From Clostridiales bacterium (GTDB lineage Bacteria > Bacillota > Clostridia > Christensenellales > Borkfalkiaceae), in the NCBI GenBank assembly GCA_022508285.1, contig JAFLVN010000005.1, positions 43,035-107,034 of the forward strand: DNA of 64,000 nt, read 5' to 3'. Under the pieces are notes generated by a model. It was not told the origin of the DNA, made no database searches, and saw only the letters and a program-made list of their open reading frames with translations. Shown one piece after another: positions 33,680 through 42,243 of the stretch (its first letter is position 1; the number at the start of each line of letters is the position of its first letter). A program made the position numbers and the translations under genes.

Positions 33680-34603
33680 TTAGCTCGATGAAACAGTAAC
33701 GCTTGCGCCCGTTTCGGCGTCTTGGTACATCACCCAAAAGCCGGCACAGTAGGACGTTTTTACTCCCAAAAATGAGGCTAAACCCTGCATACTTGCCGGG
33801 GGATTACAATCATCTTTGGCGGGGATTCCGTAGCATATATATCGGGGTGAACCGTCGGAAAAGATTACGCCGAACACGTAAAAGCTGTCCTCTCCGTAGG
33901 AAATTTTAACCCACTTGGATTCGTCGACCGCAGCGCACAGCTCGTCTGCGGGCGGATACGTAGACAGTAGCCCTTCCACCTCCTCTCGCATCTTTTCGTA
34001 GAAGCCGCCACGGGCGAGGTCTATTGGAATTTGGTCTTTTTCGACATGGACAGAATGCGTTTCATCCTTACGAAATTTGCTCCTGTTCTCTTTTTTTTGC
34101 GTATCTTCGCATACAGGCTGACCGCCTTCATCAGATGATTGGAATTCATAATAATTTTCCTCGGCGAGCGCTTCGTCCTCGTAGCAAACCTGGGGTGCGG
34201 CGCTGTTCTGTTCCTTTTGCGGCAAAGGTTTTTTGATTTGCTCTGCCCGCTCCACCTCTCCCTTAAGACCGAATACGGCAGACTGGAAGTTGCCGCACAC
34301 GGCGGTGGCTACAAGCTGCACACCGTTATTGACAAAGCAGACGGCGGCGGCAAAGCCCTTTGAGGTATCCACGTCCGAACGCCCTTCGAATAGTCCGTCC
34401 TCTATAAGCTGTGTGTGCGGTCCGTCTGAAATTGCCGCAACGTACCGCCCCTCCGAGAGTGGTGCGAAATTTATAAGGCTCACTTCCACCCTGAGCTCGG
34501 AAGAGTAGCGCTCCGCCTTTACAAGCCCCGAAAGCGCACCGCCGTCCGCAGAGAAGCCGCCCTGCATGCCTTTTATTACCGCAATATTTTTTGTGTAACT
34601 CAT
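33680..34603 (-). CDS. Conserved hypothetical protein with two domains
   Basis: The 307-residue soluble product has an N-terminal strand-rich domain (residues 1-115, GGFSADGGALSGLVKAERYS). An acidic low-complexity linker (about 130-205) and a C-terminal domain follow (WVKISYGEDSFYVFGVIF, then GFWVMYQDAETGASVTV). The same C-terminal pattern occurs in other Clostridia hypothetical proteins, so it is conserved, but I know no function. It is monocistronic and has no signal peptide. Confidence 0.7.
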   Translation of the reverse strand: MSYTKNIAVIKGMQGGFSADGGALSGLVKAERYSSELRVEVSLINFAPLSEGRYVAAISDGPHTQLIEDGLFEGRSDVDTSKGFAAAVCFVNNGVQLVATAVCGNFQSAVFGLKGEVERAEQIKKPLPQKEQNSAAPQVCYEDEALAEENYYEFQSSDEGGQPVCEDTQKKENRSKFRKDETHSVHVEKDQIPIDLARGGFYEKMREEVEGLLSTYPPADELCAAVDESKWVKISYGEDSFYVFGVIFSDGSPRYICYGIPAKDDCNPPASMQGLASFLGVKTSYCAGFWVMYQDAETGASVTVSSS

Positions 34604-34726
34604 TTTTACTCCGTTTACAATCTTACACTTCTTCCTACATTATAATATAGTTTATAATAGTTAAATAATTTATAAAATAATGTAAAATAACAAAATTTTT
34701 TGGGGATTTCTTTTGAGGCATATTAA

Positions 34727-34755
34727 TTGCATTTTTTTTGCATTTCGGATATAAT
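34727..34755 (+). promoter_or_regulatory. pckA promoter
   Basis: TTGCAT (34727-34732) and TATAAT (34750-34755) are spaced by 17 bases, about 40 bases before the start codon. Confidence 0.75.
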
Positions 34756-34796
34756 GGTATTCGGAAGAAGTTGTTATTTTAAAGGAGTTACTATCT

Positions 34797-36608
34797 ATGG
34801 CATTGACCGGAAATAAAAAGGTACTTAGCTTTGTTGAAGAGAGCGCCGAACTCGCTCAGCCCGACAAAATAATTTGGATTGACGGCAGCAAAGCGCAGAT
34901 TGACGCACTCAAGGAGCAGGCGGTAAAGAGCGGAGAGCTAATAAAGCTCAACGAAAAGCTTTTGCCCGACTGCTATCTTCACCGCACCAAGGTAAACGAC
35001 GTTGCACGGGTTGAAGACAGAACGTTTATCTGCACTAAAAAGAGAGAGGACGCAGGTCCCATAAACTACTGGATGGACCCCAAGCAAGCTTACGAGCTCA
35101 CCCGTGAGATTGCCCGTGGCAGCATGAAGGGCAAAACCATGTACGTAATCCCCTACTCCATGGGCGTAGTCGGCAGCGACTTTGCCAAAATCGGCATAGA
35201 AGTAACCGACTCTATCTACGTGGTTTTAAACATGAACATAATGACGAGAATGGGCAAGAAGTGCCTCGACGCACTCGGCAAGGACGGAGATTTTATTAAA
35301 GGCTTCCACGCAAGCTGCGACATCGACCCCGAAAAGAGATATATTATGCACTTCCCCGAGGACAATACGATTATTTCGGTAAACTCGGCGTACGGCGGCA
35401 ACGTGCTGCTCGGCAAAAAATGCTTTGCCCTGCGCATAGCTTCATGGCTGGGCAAGACGGAGGGCTGGATGGCGGAGCATATGCTTATTCTCGGCGTAAC
35501 CTTCCCCGACGGACAGAAAAAATACGTTGCGGCGGCGTTCCCCTCGGCGTGCGGCAAAACAAACCTTGCAATGCTCATTCCCCCCAAACACTACCTTAAA
35601 AAGGGTTACAATGTTGAGTGCGTAGGCGACGATATCGCCTGGATAAGGGTCGGCGAGGACGGAAGATTATGGGCTGTCAACCCCGAAAACGGATTCTTCG
35701 GCGTTGCGCCCGGCACAAATGCGCACTCCAACTTCAATGCCTTGGAATCCACAAAGAAAGGTACGATTTTCACAAACGTAGCCCTTAATACGGACGATAT
35801 GACCGTTTGGTGGGAAGGACTTACAAAAGAGCTACCCGAGCACGCTATCGACTGGACGGGCAAGCCTTGGGACAGAACAAAGTTCGACAAGAAGGATAAG
35901 TCTACATGCTCCGCCCACCCCAATTCACGTTTTACCGCACCTGCCGAGAACTGCCCCTGCATTTCGCCCGAATTTAACTCTTTAAAGGGCGTACCCTTAT
36001 CTGCGATAATCTTCGGCGGCAGAAGAGCTTCGACTACTCCCCTCGTATATCAGTCCCGTGACTGGAACCACGGCGTTTTCGTAGGCTCGGCTATGTCTTC
36101 GGAAACGACGGCAGCGGCGGCGGGCGCAACGGGCGTACTCCGCCACGACCCCATGGCTATGAAGCCCTTTATCGGATATCACGTGGGCGACTACCTCGGA
36201 CACTGGATCGAGATGGGCAAAAAGATTAAAAATCCCCCCAAGATATTCAACGTAAACTGGTTCCGTCAGGACGAGGACGGCAACTTTATGTGGCCGGGCT
36301 TCGGCGACAATATGAGAGTTCTCGAATGGATTTTGAAACGCTGCGACGGCACTGTCGGCGCAGAGGAGACGGCAATAGGCTTTGTTCCCCGTGCGGAGGA
36401 TATCGACCTTTCGGAGCTTGACTACGAAATTGCCGATGGCAGACCCTTCACCCGTGACGACTTAAAGACCATACTTACGGTAGACAAAGAAAAGTGGGCA
36501 AAGGAAGCCGAGGAGCTTGAAGGCTACTACAAGGGCACTATTAAAGACAGAATACCCAAAGAGCTCTGGGCCTGCCTTGAGAAGTTAAAAGCAAACTGCA
36601 ACAAATAA
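34797..36608 (+). CDS. pckG: Phosphoenolpyruvate carboxykinase, GTP-dependent type
   Basis: The 603-residue enzyme interconverts oxaloacetate and phosphoenolpyruvate. Its length and sequence match the GTP family, not the 530-residue ATP family common in Bacillota. The nucleotide loop is FPSACGKTNLAM near residue 247. Metal and substrate motifs include GDDIAWI, the SAYGGNVLLGKKC region and FGGRRASTTPLVYQ. The N-terminal LAQPDKIIWIDGS is also typical. With histidine and other amino acids as carbon sources it would connect the C4 and C3 pools. AAAGGAG precedes the start. Confidence 0.95.
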   Translation: MALTGNKKVLSFVEESAELAQPDKIIWIDGSKAQIDALKEQAVKSGELIKLNEKLLPDCYLHRTKVNDVARVEDRTFICTKKREDAGPINYWMDPKQAYELTREIARGSMKGKTMYVIPYSMGVVGSDFAKIGIEVTDSIYVVLNMNIMTRMGKKCLDALGKDGDFIKGFHASCDIDPEKRYIMHFPEDNTIISVNSAYGGNVLLGKKCFALRIASWLGKTEGWMAEHMLILGVTFPDGQKKYVAAAFPSACGKTNLAMLIPPKHYLKKGYNVECVGDDIAWIRVGEDGRLWAVNPENGFFGVAPGTNAHSNFNALESTKKGTIFTNVALNTDDMTVWWEGLTKELPEHAIDWTGKPWDRTKFDKKDKSTCSAHPNSRFTAPAENCPCISPEFNSLKGVPLSAIIFGGRRASTTPLVYQSRDWNHGVFVGSAMSSETTAAAAGATGVLRHDPMAMKPFIGYHVGDYLGHWIEMGKKIKNPPKIFNVNWFRQDEDGNFMWPGFGDNMRVLEWILKRCDGTVGAEETAIGFVPRAEDIDLSELDYEIADGRPFTRDDLKTILTVDKEKWAKEAEELEGYYKGTIKDRIPKELWACLEKLKANCNK

Positions 36609-36625
36609 GCCGAGTGCATCGGCGG

Positions 36626-36676
36626 GCGGGTATCTTAACTACCCGACAGCTTGACATATGTAACAGTAATCAAACT
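36626..36676 (+). repeat. Copy 3 of the 3'-end module
   Basis: It contains GGGTATCTTAACTACC, CAGCTTGACATA and GTAATCAAAC, placed between the pckG stop codon and its terminator. Confidence 0.75.
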
Positions 36677-36711
36677 TAAAAGCCCTGCGGGATATCCCGC
36701 AGGGCTTTTTA
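36677..36711. terminator. Terminator between pckG and jag
   Basis: AAAAGCCCTGCGGG pairs with CCCGCAGGGCTTTT, with A and T runs on both sides. It serves two convergent genes. Confidence 0.9.
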
Positions 36712-36724
36712 TTTTTCACTAATA

Positions 36725-37594
36725 TTACTCTTCCGTCTTGTCCTCTTCGGGGGTGGCTGTTGCGCCCGAATTACCGAGGAAAGTTCCGAAAATTATTTCT
36801 TTCTTGCCACGCTTTGCGCCGCCCGAGGGCTTACCTCTGCTTTGGCTACCGTCGTGCCTGTCGCCTCTGTTGCGGCCCTTTCCGTTCGAATGGCGAGAGT
36901 GTTTGTCGGAATGTTTGTCGCCTCTTTCGTGGCGGTGGTCTCTCTTTTCACCGTAACGGATTCCTCTGTCGCCCGGCTTAGCGTCGTTGGGGATTACGAC
37001 TATATATCTTGAAGGCTCTCTGCCCTCGGATGCCGTTTTAACCTGCTCGCTATTCACGAGAGCGGCGTGGATTATGCGCCTTTCATAGGGGTTCATGGGC
37101 TCTAAAATAATTTTTCTGCCCGTCTCTATTGCCTTTTGCTCTATCTTTTTTGCAAGGGCTACAAGGGTTTCCTCTCTCTGGCTGCGGTAGTTTTCGCAGT
37201 CGACTACAACCTTTATATACTGCTCTCTGCCGATATTGGCAACGGCTCCCGCCAGGGTCTGGATTGCATCCAGCACGTCGCCCCGCTTGCCGATCACTCT
37301 CGAGCTCGACTCCGTTTTAATTTCGATTTTAATGCTCTCTTCTTCGGATACTACTATGCTTTCCGACGTTGCGCCGAAAATTTTTAAAAGCCCGTCGATA
37401 AACTGTGCGGCGCGGACGCCGTCGGATTTCTTTTCCGAGGCACGGATTTTCCACTTGGCTGAGCCGAACAGCTTCTTTTTTCCTTCCTCGAGCACGGTGA
37501 TTTCAACGTCTTCACGGGGGAGAGCAAGCTCCAAAAGCGCATTGTTTACCGCCTCTTCTAAAGTTTTGCCAAAAAATACCTTTTCTTCTTCCAT
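36725..37594 (-). CDS. jag: RNA-binding protein Jag/KhpB
   Basis: The 289-residue product has a Jag_N domain (residues 1-50), a KH domain (about 75-150, SSRVIGKRGDVLDAIQTLAG) and an R3H domain (about 150-215, YERRIIHAALVNSEQVKTAS). In related bacteria it binds RNA and influences cell elongation and sporulation. The last 75 residues are an unusual His/Arg/Asp/Gly-rich tail. It follows yidC by one base, the usual order near the origin. Confidence 0.92.
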   Translation of the reverse strand: MEEEKVFFGKTLEEAVNNALLELALPREDVEITVLEEGKKKLFGSAKWKIRASEKKSDGVRAAQFIDGLLKIFGATSESIVVSEEESIKIEIKTESSSRVIGKRGDVLDAIQTLAGAVANIGREQYIKVVVDCENYRSQREETLVALAKKIEQKAIETGRKIILEPMNPYERRIIHAALVNSEQVKTASEGREPSRYIVVIPNDAKPGDRGIRYGEKRDHRHERGDKHSDKHSRHSNGKGRNRGDRHDGSQSRGKPSGGAKRGKKEIIFGTFLGNSGATATPEEDKTEE

Positions 37595-37595
37595 T

Positions 37596-38930
37596 TTACT
37601 TTAACCTCTTTCTTCCGGCGCGCCCCTGCATCTTCTTTTTGGCATTGGTTTCGATATTCTTGTCAAAGCGCACCGATACTATTTTATTTATTATAAGTGT
37701 GGATATTAGGCTGTAGCAGGTATTCGTTATCATGTAAATGGAGAACGCTGCGCTGTAGAAGAACGAGAATATGCCGAAGATTATTGGCATCATAATCATC
37801 ATCATTTTGTTCGTTTTTGCACCCTGTCCGTCCACCGAGCCGAGCTCGCTCGCCGCTTTCTGCGAGCGCATGGTTATAAACTGCTGAAGGAACATAAAGC
37901 CTATTGCCAGCACTATTAACACGAAATATCCGTTGTAAGTATTCTTTTGTTTGGAGAGATTGTAAGTAACCTCGTTATAGCTCGCCTCGTAGTCTGAGTC
38001 GATAGAGCCCGCCGCACGGCTTATGGATGAGCTGAAGCTTGAAAAGTTGGGTATTTCCTTGTTGAGCATGGAGTCGGGATACCATATGTTGCCTATCCAA
38101 AGCAGCGAGGTCTTGGGTTTGTTGTCCAAATAATATTGGGCCGCACGCTTTCTTGCTATTTGGCGCACGAACGCTATAACCTCTTTGTTCTTACCGTCCT
38201 CGGACATGTCCGCCCAGCCGTCGGGTAGTTCCTTACCCTCGTCCACGTAGAATGCCGCAAACTTGTCATAGTCAACTATGTAGCCGTAAACGTTGATTTT
38301 TTTTCCTGCCTCGTCTACGAGCAAGCCGCTCTTATTTATACCGTAAGGAGTAACAAATTTATAGCCGGTTAACCCGTCCGTCTCGGCTACCGTGAGAAAA
38401 TATTCGTTGCTGTCTTTATTCTCCGTTTGCTCGGTGAGTACGTAGGCGTTCACAGCCGAGCTGTATTCCTTTGCCATTTCGTTGTAGTTAGATAGATTTG
38501 CGTACTGCGAATACTGCGAGAACGCCGAGAACACTACCATGAATATTACGAGGGAAATTATTGTGGGAAGGCATGCGCCGAGGGGATTGTAGCCGTTGGC
38601 TTTTTGCAGCTCCATTACCTTTTGGTTGTACATCTGCTTATCGCTTGCGTACTGCTTTTGCAGTTTTTCCATCTCGGGGCGCATGCTCTCCATAAGGAGG
38701 GATTGCTTGCGCATCTTTACCCTCGAATATATGTCGAGGGGCAGAACGAGAGTCTTTAACATCAGCGTAAACAGAATTACTCCCACTGCGATTGCACCGG
38801 GAATATCCGAAACCAAATCGAATATCCAGGATATGGCATAGCCTATCCAGTTCAAATCGACCTTGCCGATTCCGGCAACGGAAAATTTGACGAATTCCTG
38901 TGAAGTTGTAAGTAAATTTGTTAAACCCAT
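37596..38930 (-). CDS. yidC: Membrane protein insertase YidC, with a long extracytoplasmic insert
   Basis: The 444-residue insertase is much longer than usual Gram-positive YidC (about 220-290). The first membrane segments carry LKTLVLPLDIYSRVKMRKQS and the helical cytoplasmic hairpin that follows. After the segment IISLVIFMVVFSAF, an insert of about 185 residues (about 145-330) precedes YFVLIVLAIGFMFLQQFI and the last helices. No lipobox Cys is visible at the start. The C-terminus is basic (AKKKMQGRAGRKRLK), suited to ribosome contact. Confidence 0.93.
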   Translation of the reverse strand: MGLTNLLTTSQEFVKFSVAGIGKVDLNWIGYAISWIFDLVSDIPGAIAVGVILFTLMLKTLVLPLDIYSRVKMRKQSLLMESMRPEMEKLQKQYASDKQMYNQKVMELQKANGYNPLGACLPTIISLVIFMVVFSAFSQYSQYANLSNYNEMAKEYSSAVNAYVLTEQTENKDSNEYFLTVAETDGLTGYKFVTPYGINKSGLLVDEAGKKINVYGYIVDYDKFAAFYVDEGKELPDGWADMSEDGKNKEVIAFVRQIARKRAAQYYLDNKPKTSLLWIGNIWYPDSMLNKEIPNFSSFSSSISRAAGSIDSDYEASYNEVTYNLSKQKNTYNGYFVLIVLAIGFMFLQQFITMRSQKAASELGSVDGQGAKTNKMMMIMMPIIFGIFSFFYSAAFSIYMITNTCYSLISTLIINKIVSVRFDKNIETNAKKKMQGRAGRKRLK

Positions 38931-38934
38931 ATTT

Positions 38935-39222
38935 TTATAAAACCCACTTTAATTTAAAAAGTCTTTCGGGCGGGGGGTTGTAGCCGCCCTTAGATAAAGG
39001 ATTGCACCTAAGTATCCGCCAAAAGCCTGCAAGTATCCCCAAAATCAGTCCTCGGTTGTTGATTGCTTGCAAAGTATACTCCGAACAGGTGGGAGTGTAC
39101 AGGCAGGTATGGTGCGAAAAATGCCTCTGATAGAATATAATCAGCCGCATTGCGCCCGCCCGCAAGAAGGGACGGAACACCTTTTTCCTGAGAAATTTCA
39201 GGATTTTTTTGAACTTTCGCAT
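38935..39222 (-). CDS. yidD: Membrane protein insertion efficiency factor YidD
   Basis: The 95-residue product has the family signature [20 protein letters not shown] followed by [12 protein letters not shown] and [16 protein letters not shown]. It assists YidC-dependent insertion. It overlaps the end of rnpA by 25 bases and precedes yidC by four bases. The N-terminus is basic and amphipathic. Confidence 0.95.
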   Translation of the reverse strand: MRKFKKILKFLRKKVFRPFLRAGAMRLIIFYQRHFSHHTCLYTPTCSEYTLQAINNRGLILGILAGFWRILRCNPLSKGGYNPPPERLFKLKWVL

Positions 39223-39536
39223 GAGTTTACCTTTTTAAAGCAGGACACTATACTCTTTTCAAAGGTAGCATAGCTGTAACTTTCCGCAACCTTCGGCAAA
39301 ACAATCACCGAATAGCTTTTTTCGAGCAGGTGTGAGTTCTTTGCAAAAACTTCGCGAATCAGCCTCTTTATGCGGTTTCTTATAACCGCCTTGCCGTGCT
39401 TTTTGGATATGGCTATACCCATACTCATCTTTGCGGAAGGAAAATAAATTAACGTGAGAGAAGGGGAAAATACTCTCCTTCCCCTTTTGAACAGCTTTGT
39501 AAACTCGGAATTTTTCTTAATCCTTAAATAGTTCAA
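39198..39536 (-). CDS. rnpA: Ribonuclease P protein component
   Basis: The 112-residue basic protein assists the RNase P RNA in tRNA 5' processing. Signatures are [18 protein letters not shown] at the start and [20 protein letters not shown] near residue 45, the RNR motif. It follows rpmH by three bases. Confidence 0.95.
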   Translation of the reverse strand: MNYLRIKKNSEFTKLFKRGRRVFSPSLTLIYFPSAKMSMGIAISKKHGKAVIRNRIKRLIREVFAKNSHLLEKSYSVIVLPKVAESYSYATFEKSIVSCFKKVNSCESSKKS

Positions 39537-39539
39537 CTT

Positions 39540-39674
39540 TTAAGCCGTGAGCTTCTTTCTGCCCTTGTTTCTTCTTCTCTTTAAAACCTTTCTTCCGGCG
39601 GTAGTTGCCATTCTCTTTCTGAAGCCGTGAACCTTGCTTCTCTGTCTCTTCTTGGGCTGGTAAGTCCTTTTCAT
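39540..39674 (-). CDS. rpmH: 50S ribosomal protein L34
   Basis: The 44-residue protein is [20 protein letters not shown] continuing [18 protein letters not shown] and ending RKKLTA, a textbook L34. AAGGAG precedes the ATG. It heads the rpmH-rnpA-yidD-yidC-jag block. In most bacteria dnaA lies divergently beside it; here dnaN lies upstream on the same strand. Confidence 0.97.
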   Translation of the reverse strand: MKRTYQPKKRQRSKVHGFRKRMATTAGRKVLKRRRNKGRKKLTA

Positions 39675-39692
39675 AAAATTCTCCTTTATTTT

Positions 39693-39730
39693 CACGAATT
39701 TACCGTCCTGGCGACGGCGGTAAATTCCGT
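39693..39730 (-). promoter_or_regulatory. Inverted repeat in the rpmH leader
   Basis: CACGAATTTACCG (39693-39705) pairs with CGGTAAATTCCGTG (39717-39730) with one bulge. It lies 19 bases upstream of rpmH and could regulate or process its mRNA. Confidence 0.5.
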
Positions 39731-39876
39731 GATTTTTAGGGGTTCTACCCCTTTGCCCGTAATTTTTAGGGCTCTCTTTTTATTTAATTACGGGCATTCA
39801 CCCCGCCGAGGCGCAGGTATGCGCAAATTGGGGTGTGCTACGCAAAAGCGTCGTTTTGCTTGCACCGTTAATTATT
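39729..39876. repeat. 150-bp repeat family B, copy 2
   Basis: It contains GCCCGTAAT...ATTACGGGC, GAGGCGCAGGTATGCGCAAA and GCTTGCACCGTTAATTATT in the order of copy 1 at 14697. It occupies most of the 272-base gap between dnaN and rpmH, where dnaA would be expected. Confidence 0.8.
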
Positions 39877-39946
39877 TTTTTAATTTTTATTTTTTCTATA
39901 TTAATAAATTACAGTTAGTCCATTATAAGTGGAAAAGCTTTCAAAG

Positions 39947-41053
39947 TCAAGCGTTATTGCTTGTGCGGACGGGTAAAATGAGGTACAAAGTATCCTTATT
40001 TTCGGCGTTCTGACAAGTGAAGGGCTGAACCTGATTGTTGAAAGACAGCACTATTTTTTCTTCCGTCAGAGCGTTTACCGCATCTATTATGAACTTGGAG
40101 TTCATAGCAATCCTTACGTCCTTGCCGTCTATCTCCGCCTTTACGGGCTCCTGCACGTTGCCTATTTCGGATGCGGAGGATATTTCTACCGTGTCGCCCG
40201 AAATGTCGAATATTATGAGGCTGTTTTTGTCGCCCCTTACAAGTATTGCCGCACGCTCCATTGAAGCTTTGAGCTTGTCCCTGTCCACCGTAACGGTGGT
40301 TATAAACGAACGGGGAATTATGTTTTCTTTCTTTATAAAGTCGCCGCCGTAAAGCCTGGATGTCAGCACGGTATTTTCGGAGGAAACCAAAATCATTCCC
40401 CTCTGCACGAAAATTTCCGTCTCCCCCTCGCCTTCGGGAATCATTTTTTCAATCTCGTTGAGCGTTCTTGCGGGGCAGACTATTTCCATATTTCCAGTTG
40501 CGGATATTACCTTTCCCGAAACTGTCGCAAGGCGGAATCCGTCGAGAGATGTTACGCAGATATCTTCGCCGTTTATCACAAACTGACAACCCTTTAAAAT
40601 GGGACGGCTGTCGTCGGAAGCGCAGCAGAAAGAGGTAGAAGTTATAAATCTCTTTAAATCGGAGGTTTTAAGTTTGAAGCTGTTTTCCCTGATATCGAGA
40701 TCTATTGCGGGGAAATCGTCGGCAGGAAGCACCTGCATGCTCGTTTGGCTGTCGGCATACACGATATCCATCTTTCTGCCTTCGGCGGAGAGCACGAGCT
40801 GCACGTCTTCAAGCTTTTTTATAAAGTCGGAAAAATACTTTCCGGGAACGCAAACTTCACCTTCCTCGTTGATTTCGGCGGGGATACTCTTTATAATGGA
40901 AATTTCACCGTCGGTTGCCGACAGAGTGAGAGTATCGTTTTTAGCCGAAAGCTTTATACATTCCAATACGGGAACTGTGGTTTTGGAGGCACATGCCTTC
41001 ACAACTTTTAATACGGCTTCCGATAAATTAATACCCTCACAAATACACTTCAT
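39947..41053 (-). CDS. dnaN: DNA polymerase III beta subunit (sliding clamp)
   Basis: The 368-residue clamp has three clamp domains. Recognisable parts are MKCICEGINLSEAVLKVVKA at the start, the CCASDDSRPILKGCQF loop near residue 140, SLDGFRLA near 175 and the C-terminal LPVR. GAGG is seen upstream of the ATG. It is not preceded by dnaA; upstream is a 389-base AT-rich gap and then rsmG on the other strand. Confidence 0.97.
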   Translation of the reverse strand: MKCICEGINLSEAVLKVVKACASKTTVPVLECIKLSAKNDTLTLSATDGEISIIKSIPAEINEEGEVCVPGKYFSDFIKKLEDVQLVLSAEGRKMDIVYADSQTSMQVLPADDFPAIDLDIRENSFKLKTSDLKRFITSTSFCCASDDSRPILKGCQFVINGEDICVTSLDGFRLATVSGKVISATGNMEIVCPARTLNEIEKMIPEGEGETEIFVQRGMILVSSENTVLTSRLYGGDFIKKENIIPRSFITTVTVDRDKLKASMERAAILVRGDKNSLIIFDISGDTVEISSASEIGNVQEPVKAEIDGKDVRIAMNSKFIIDAVNALTEEKIVLSFNNQVQPFTCQNAENKDTLYLILPVRTSNNA

Positions 41054-41442
41054 AGTAGACCTCTTTTTTGCGTTAATTATTTTTTATTATTTTATTGTAA
41101 AATTTATTTAGTAGAAATTATTAGTATAAGCGGTGGAAATGTTGAAATCTCATTCCTCAATACAAAACTTACATATATAATAACAAAAAACCTGTAAAAA
41201 AGCAACCGATTAATTATAATTTATTATAATTGTATAAACAATTTAGTCAAAATTTCGGTGGATTGTTTTGTTTATATTTTGTGGACTTGTGTAAGGTTTT
41301 CTGACGGCAGGTCGCAAATCGAATGAGCAGTTGTTTAATTTATAGTAAGTAAAAATAAAAAACAGGGTTATTAACCGTTTTTTGTGGATTGTGGATATTT
41401 CAAAGGGTTGAAATTGTTTAAAAGTTTTGTTATAATACGGCT
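41054..41442. other. AT-rich divergent gap between dnaN and rsmG
   Basis: No gene is visible. The region is very AT-rich. Near its right end TGTGGATAT (41390-41398) matches the inverted DnaA box in eight of nine bases, with weaker TGTGGATTG (41383) and TGTGGACTT (41280). It could be a secondary part of a bipartite origin or a DnaA-controlled promoter region. Confidence 0.4.
41408..41436 (+). promoter_or_regulatory. rsmG promoter giving a leaderless mRNA
   Basis: TTGAAA (41408-41413) and TATAAT (41431-41436) are spaced by 17 bases. The ATG begins only seven bases after the -10, so transcription should start at or beside the start codon. Confidence 0.7.
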
Positions 41443-42120
41443 ATGGATATAGCCCGTCTTCACTCTCTTTTAAATGATTATTCGGATAAGTTTACTCAGT
41501 TCGGAGAACTCTTAAAAGAACACAATAAAATGTACAATTTAACCTCGATTTGCGACGATGAGGGCATATATTTTAAACATTTTCTCGACAGCGTTGCGGG
41601 GGAAGAATACTTTTTTAAGGGCGCTTCTGTTGCCGAAATCGGTTCGGGAGGCGGCTTTCCTTCAATACCTTTGAAGATTGTGAGGGACGATCTTAAATTC
41701 ACGCTTGTGGAAAGCACGGGAAAAAAGTGCAATTATCTGAATACCGTTGTGGATAAGCTCGGTTTGAGCGGTGTAAAAGTGCTCAATATCCGAGCCGAAG
41801 ACGGCGCAAAAGATAAGACTTTGCGGGAAAAATTCGATATCTGCTGTGCCCGCGCCGTGGCGAGATTAAATACCCTTGCGGAATATTGTTTGCCTTACGT
41901 CAAGGTTGGCGGAAGGTTTATTGCGTATAAGGGTGACTGCGAGGACGAGCTTGAGGAAGCGGCTAACGCATTTAATATTCTCGGCGGTGAGATAGAAAAA
42001 GTTGTGCGCTACGAGCTTGAAAACTGCGGAAAACGCACGCTTATTATAGTAAAAAAAGTATGCGCCACCCCTAAATCATATCCTCGGGGTCAGGGCAAGG
42101 AAAGAAAACAACCGCTGTAA
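41443..42120 (+). CDS. rsmG: 16S rRNA G527 N7-methyltransferase
   Basis: The 225-residue SAM-dependent enzyme methylates 16S rRNA near the decoding site. Signatures are EHNKMYNLTSICDDEGIYFK near residue 25, the SAM loop EIGSGGGFPSIPLKI near 66 and CARAVARLNTLAEYCLPYVK near 137. Length is normal. No ribosome binding site precedes the ATG, in line with the leaderless promoter. rsmG is typically near the origin and parAB. Confidence 0.95.
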   Translation: MDIARLHSLLNDYSDKFTQFGELLKEHNKMYNLTSICDDEGIYFKHFLDSVAGEEYFFKGASVAEIGSGGGFPSIPLKIVRDDLKFTLVESTGKKCNYLNTVVDKLGLSGVKVLNIRAEDGAKDKTLREKFDICCARAVARLNTLAEYCLPYVKVGGRFIAYKGDCEDELEEAANAFNILGGEIEKVVRYELENCGKRTLIIVKKVCATPKSYPRGQGKERKQPL

Positions 42121-42129
42121 AGAATGAAT

Positions 42130-42235
42130 TCGCTCAATTCTCACTACGTTGCGAATTGCAGCGAGGTTGTTTTTGTCGTAAAGCATTTACGCCCGAAATG
42201 AATCCGGGCTACGCTTTTCGGCATTAATTATTTTA
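42130..42235. repeat. 110-bp repeat family C, copy 2
   Basis: It matches copy 1 at 23760 through TCGCTCAATTCTC, GCGAATTGCAGCGAGGTTG, TTTGTCGTAAA and the CTTTTCGGC...TTAATTATTT end. It fills the gap between rsmG and the SLOG gene. Confidence 0.75.
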
Positions 42236-42243
42236 GAAATTTT

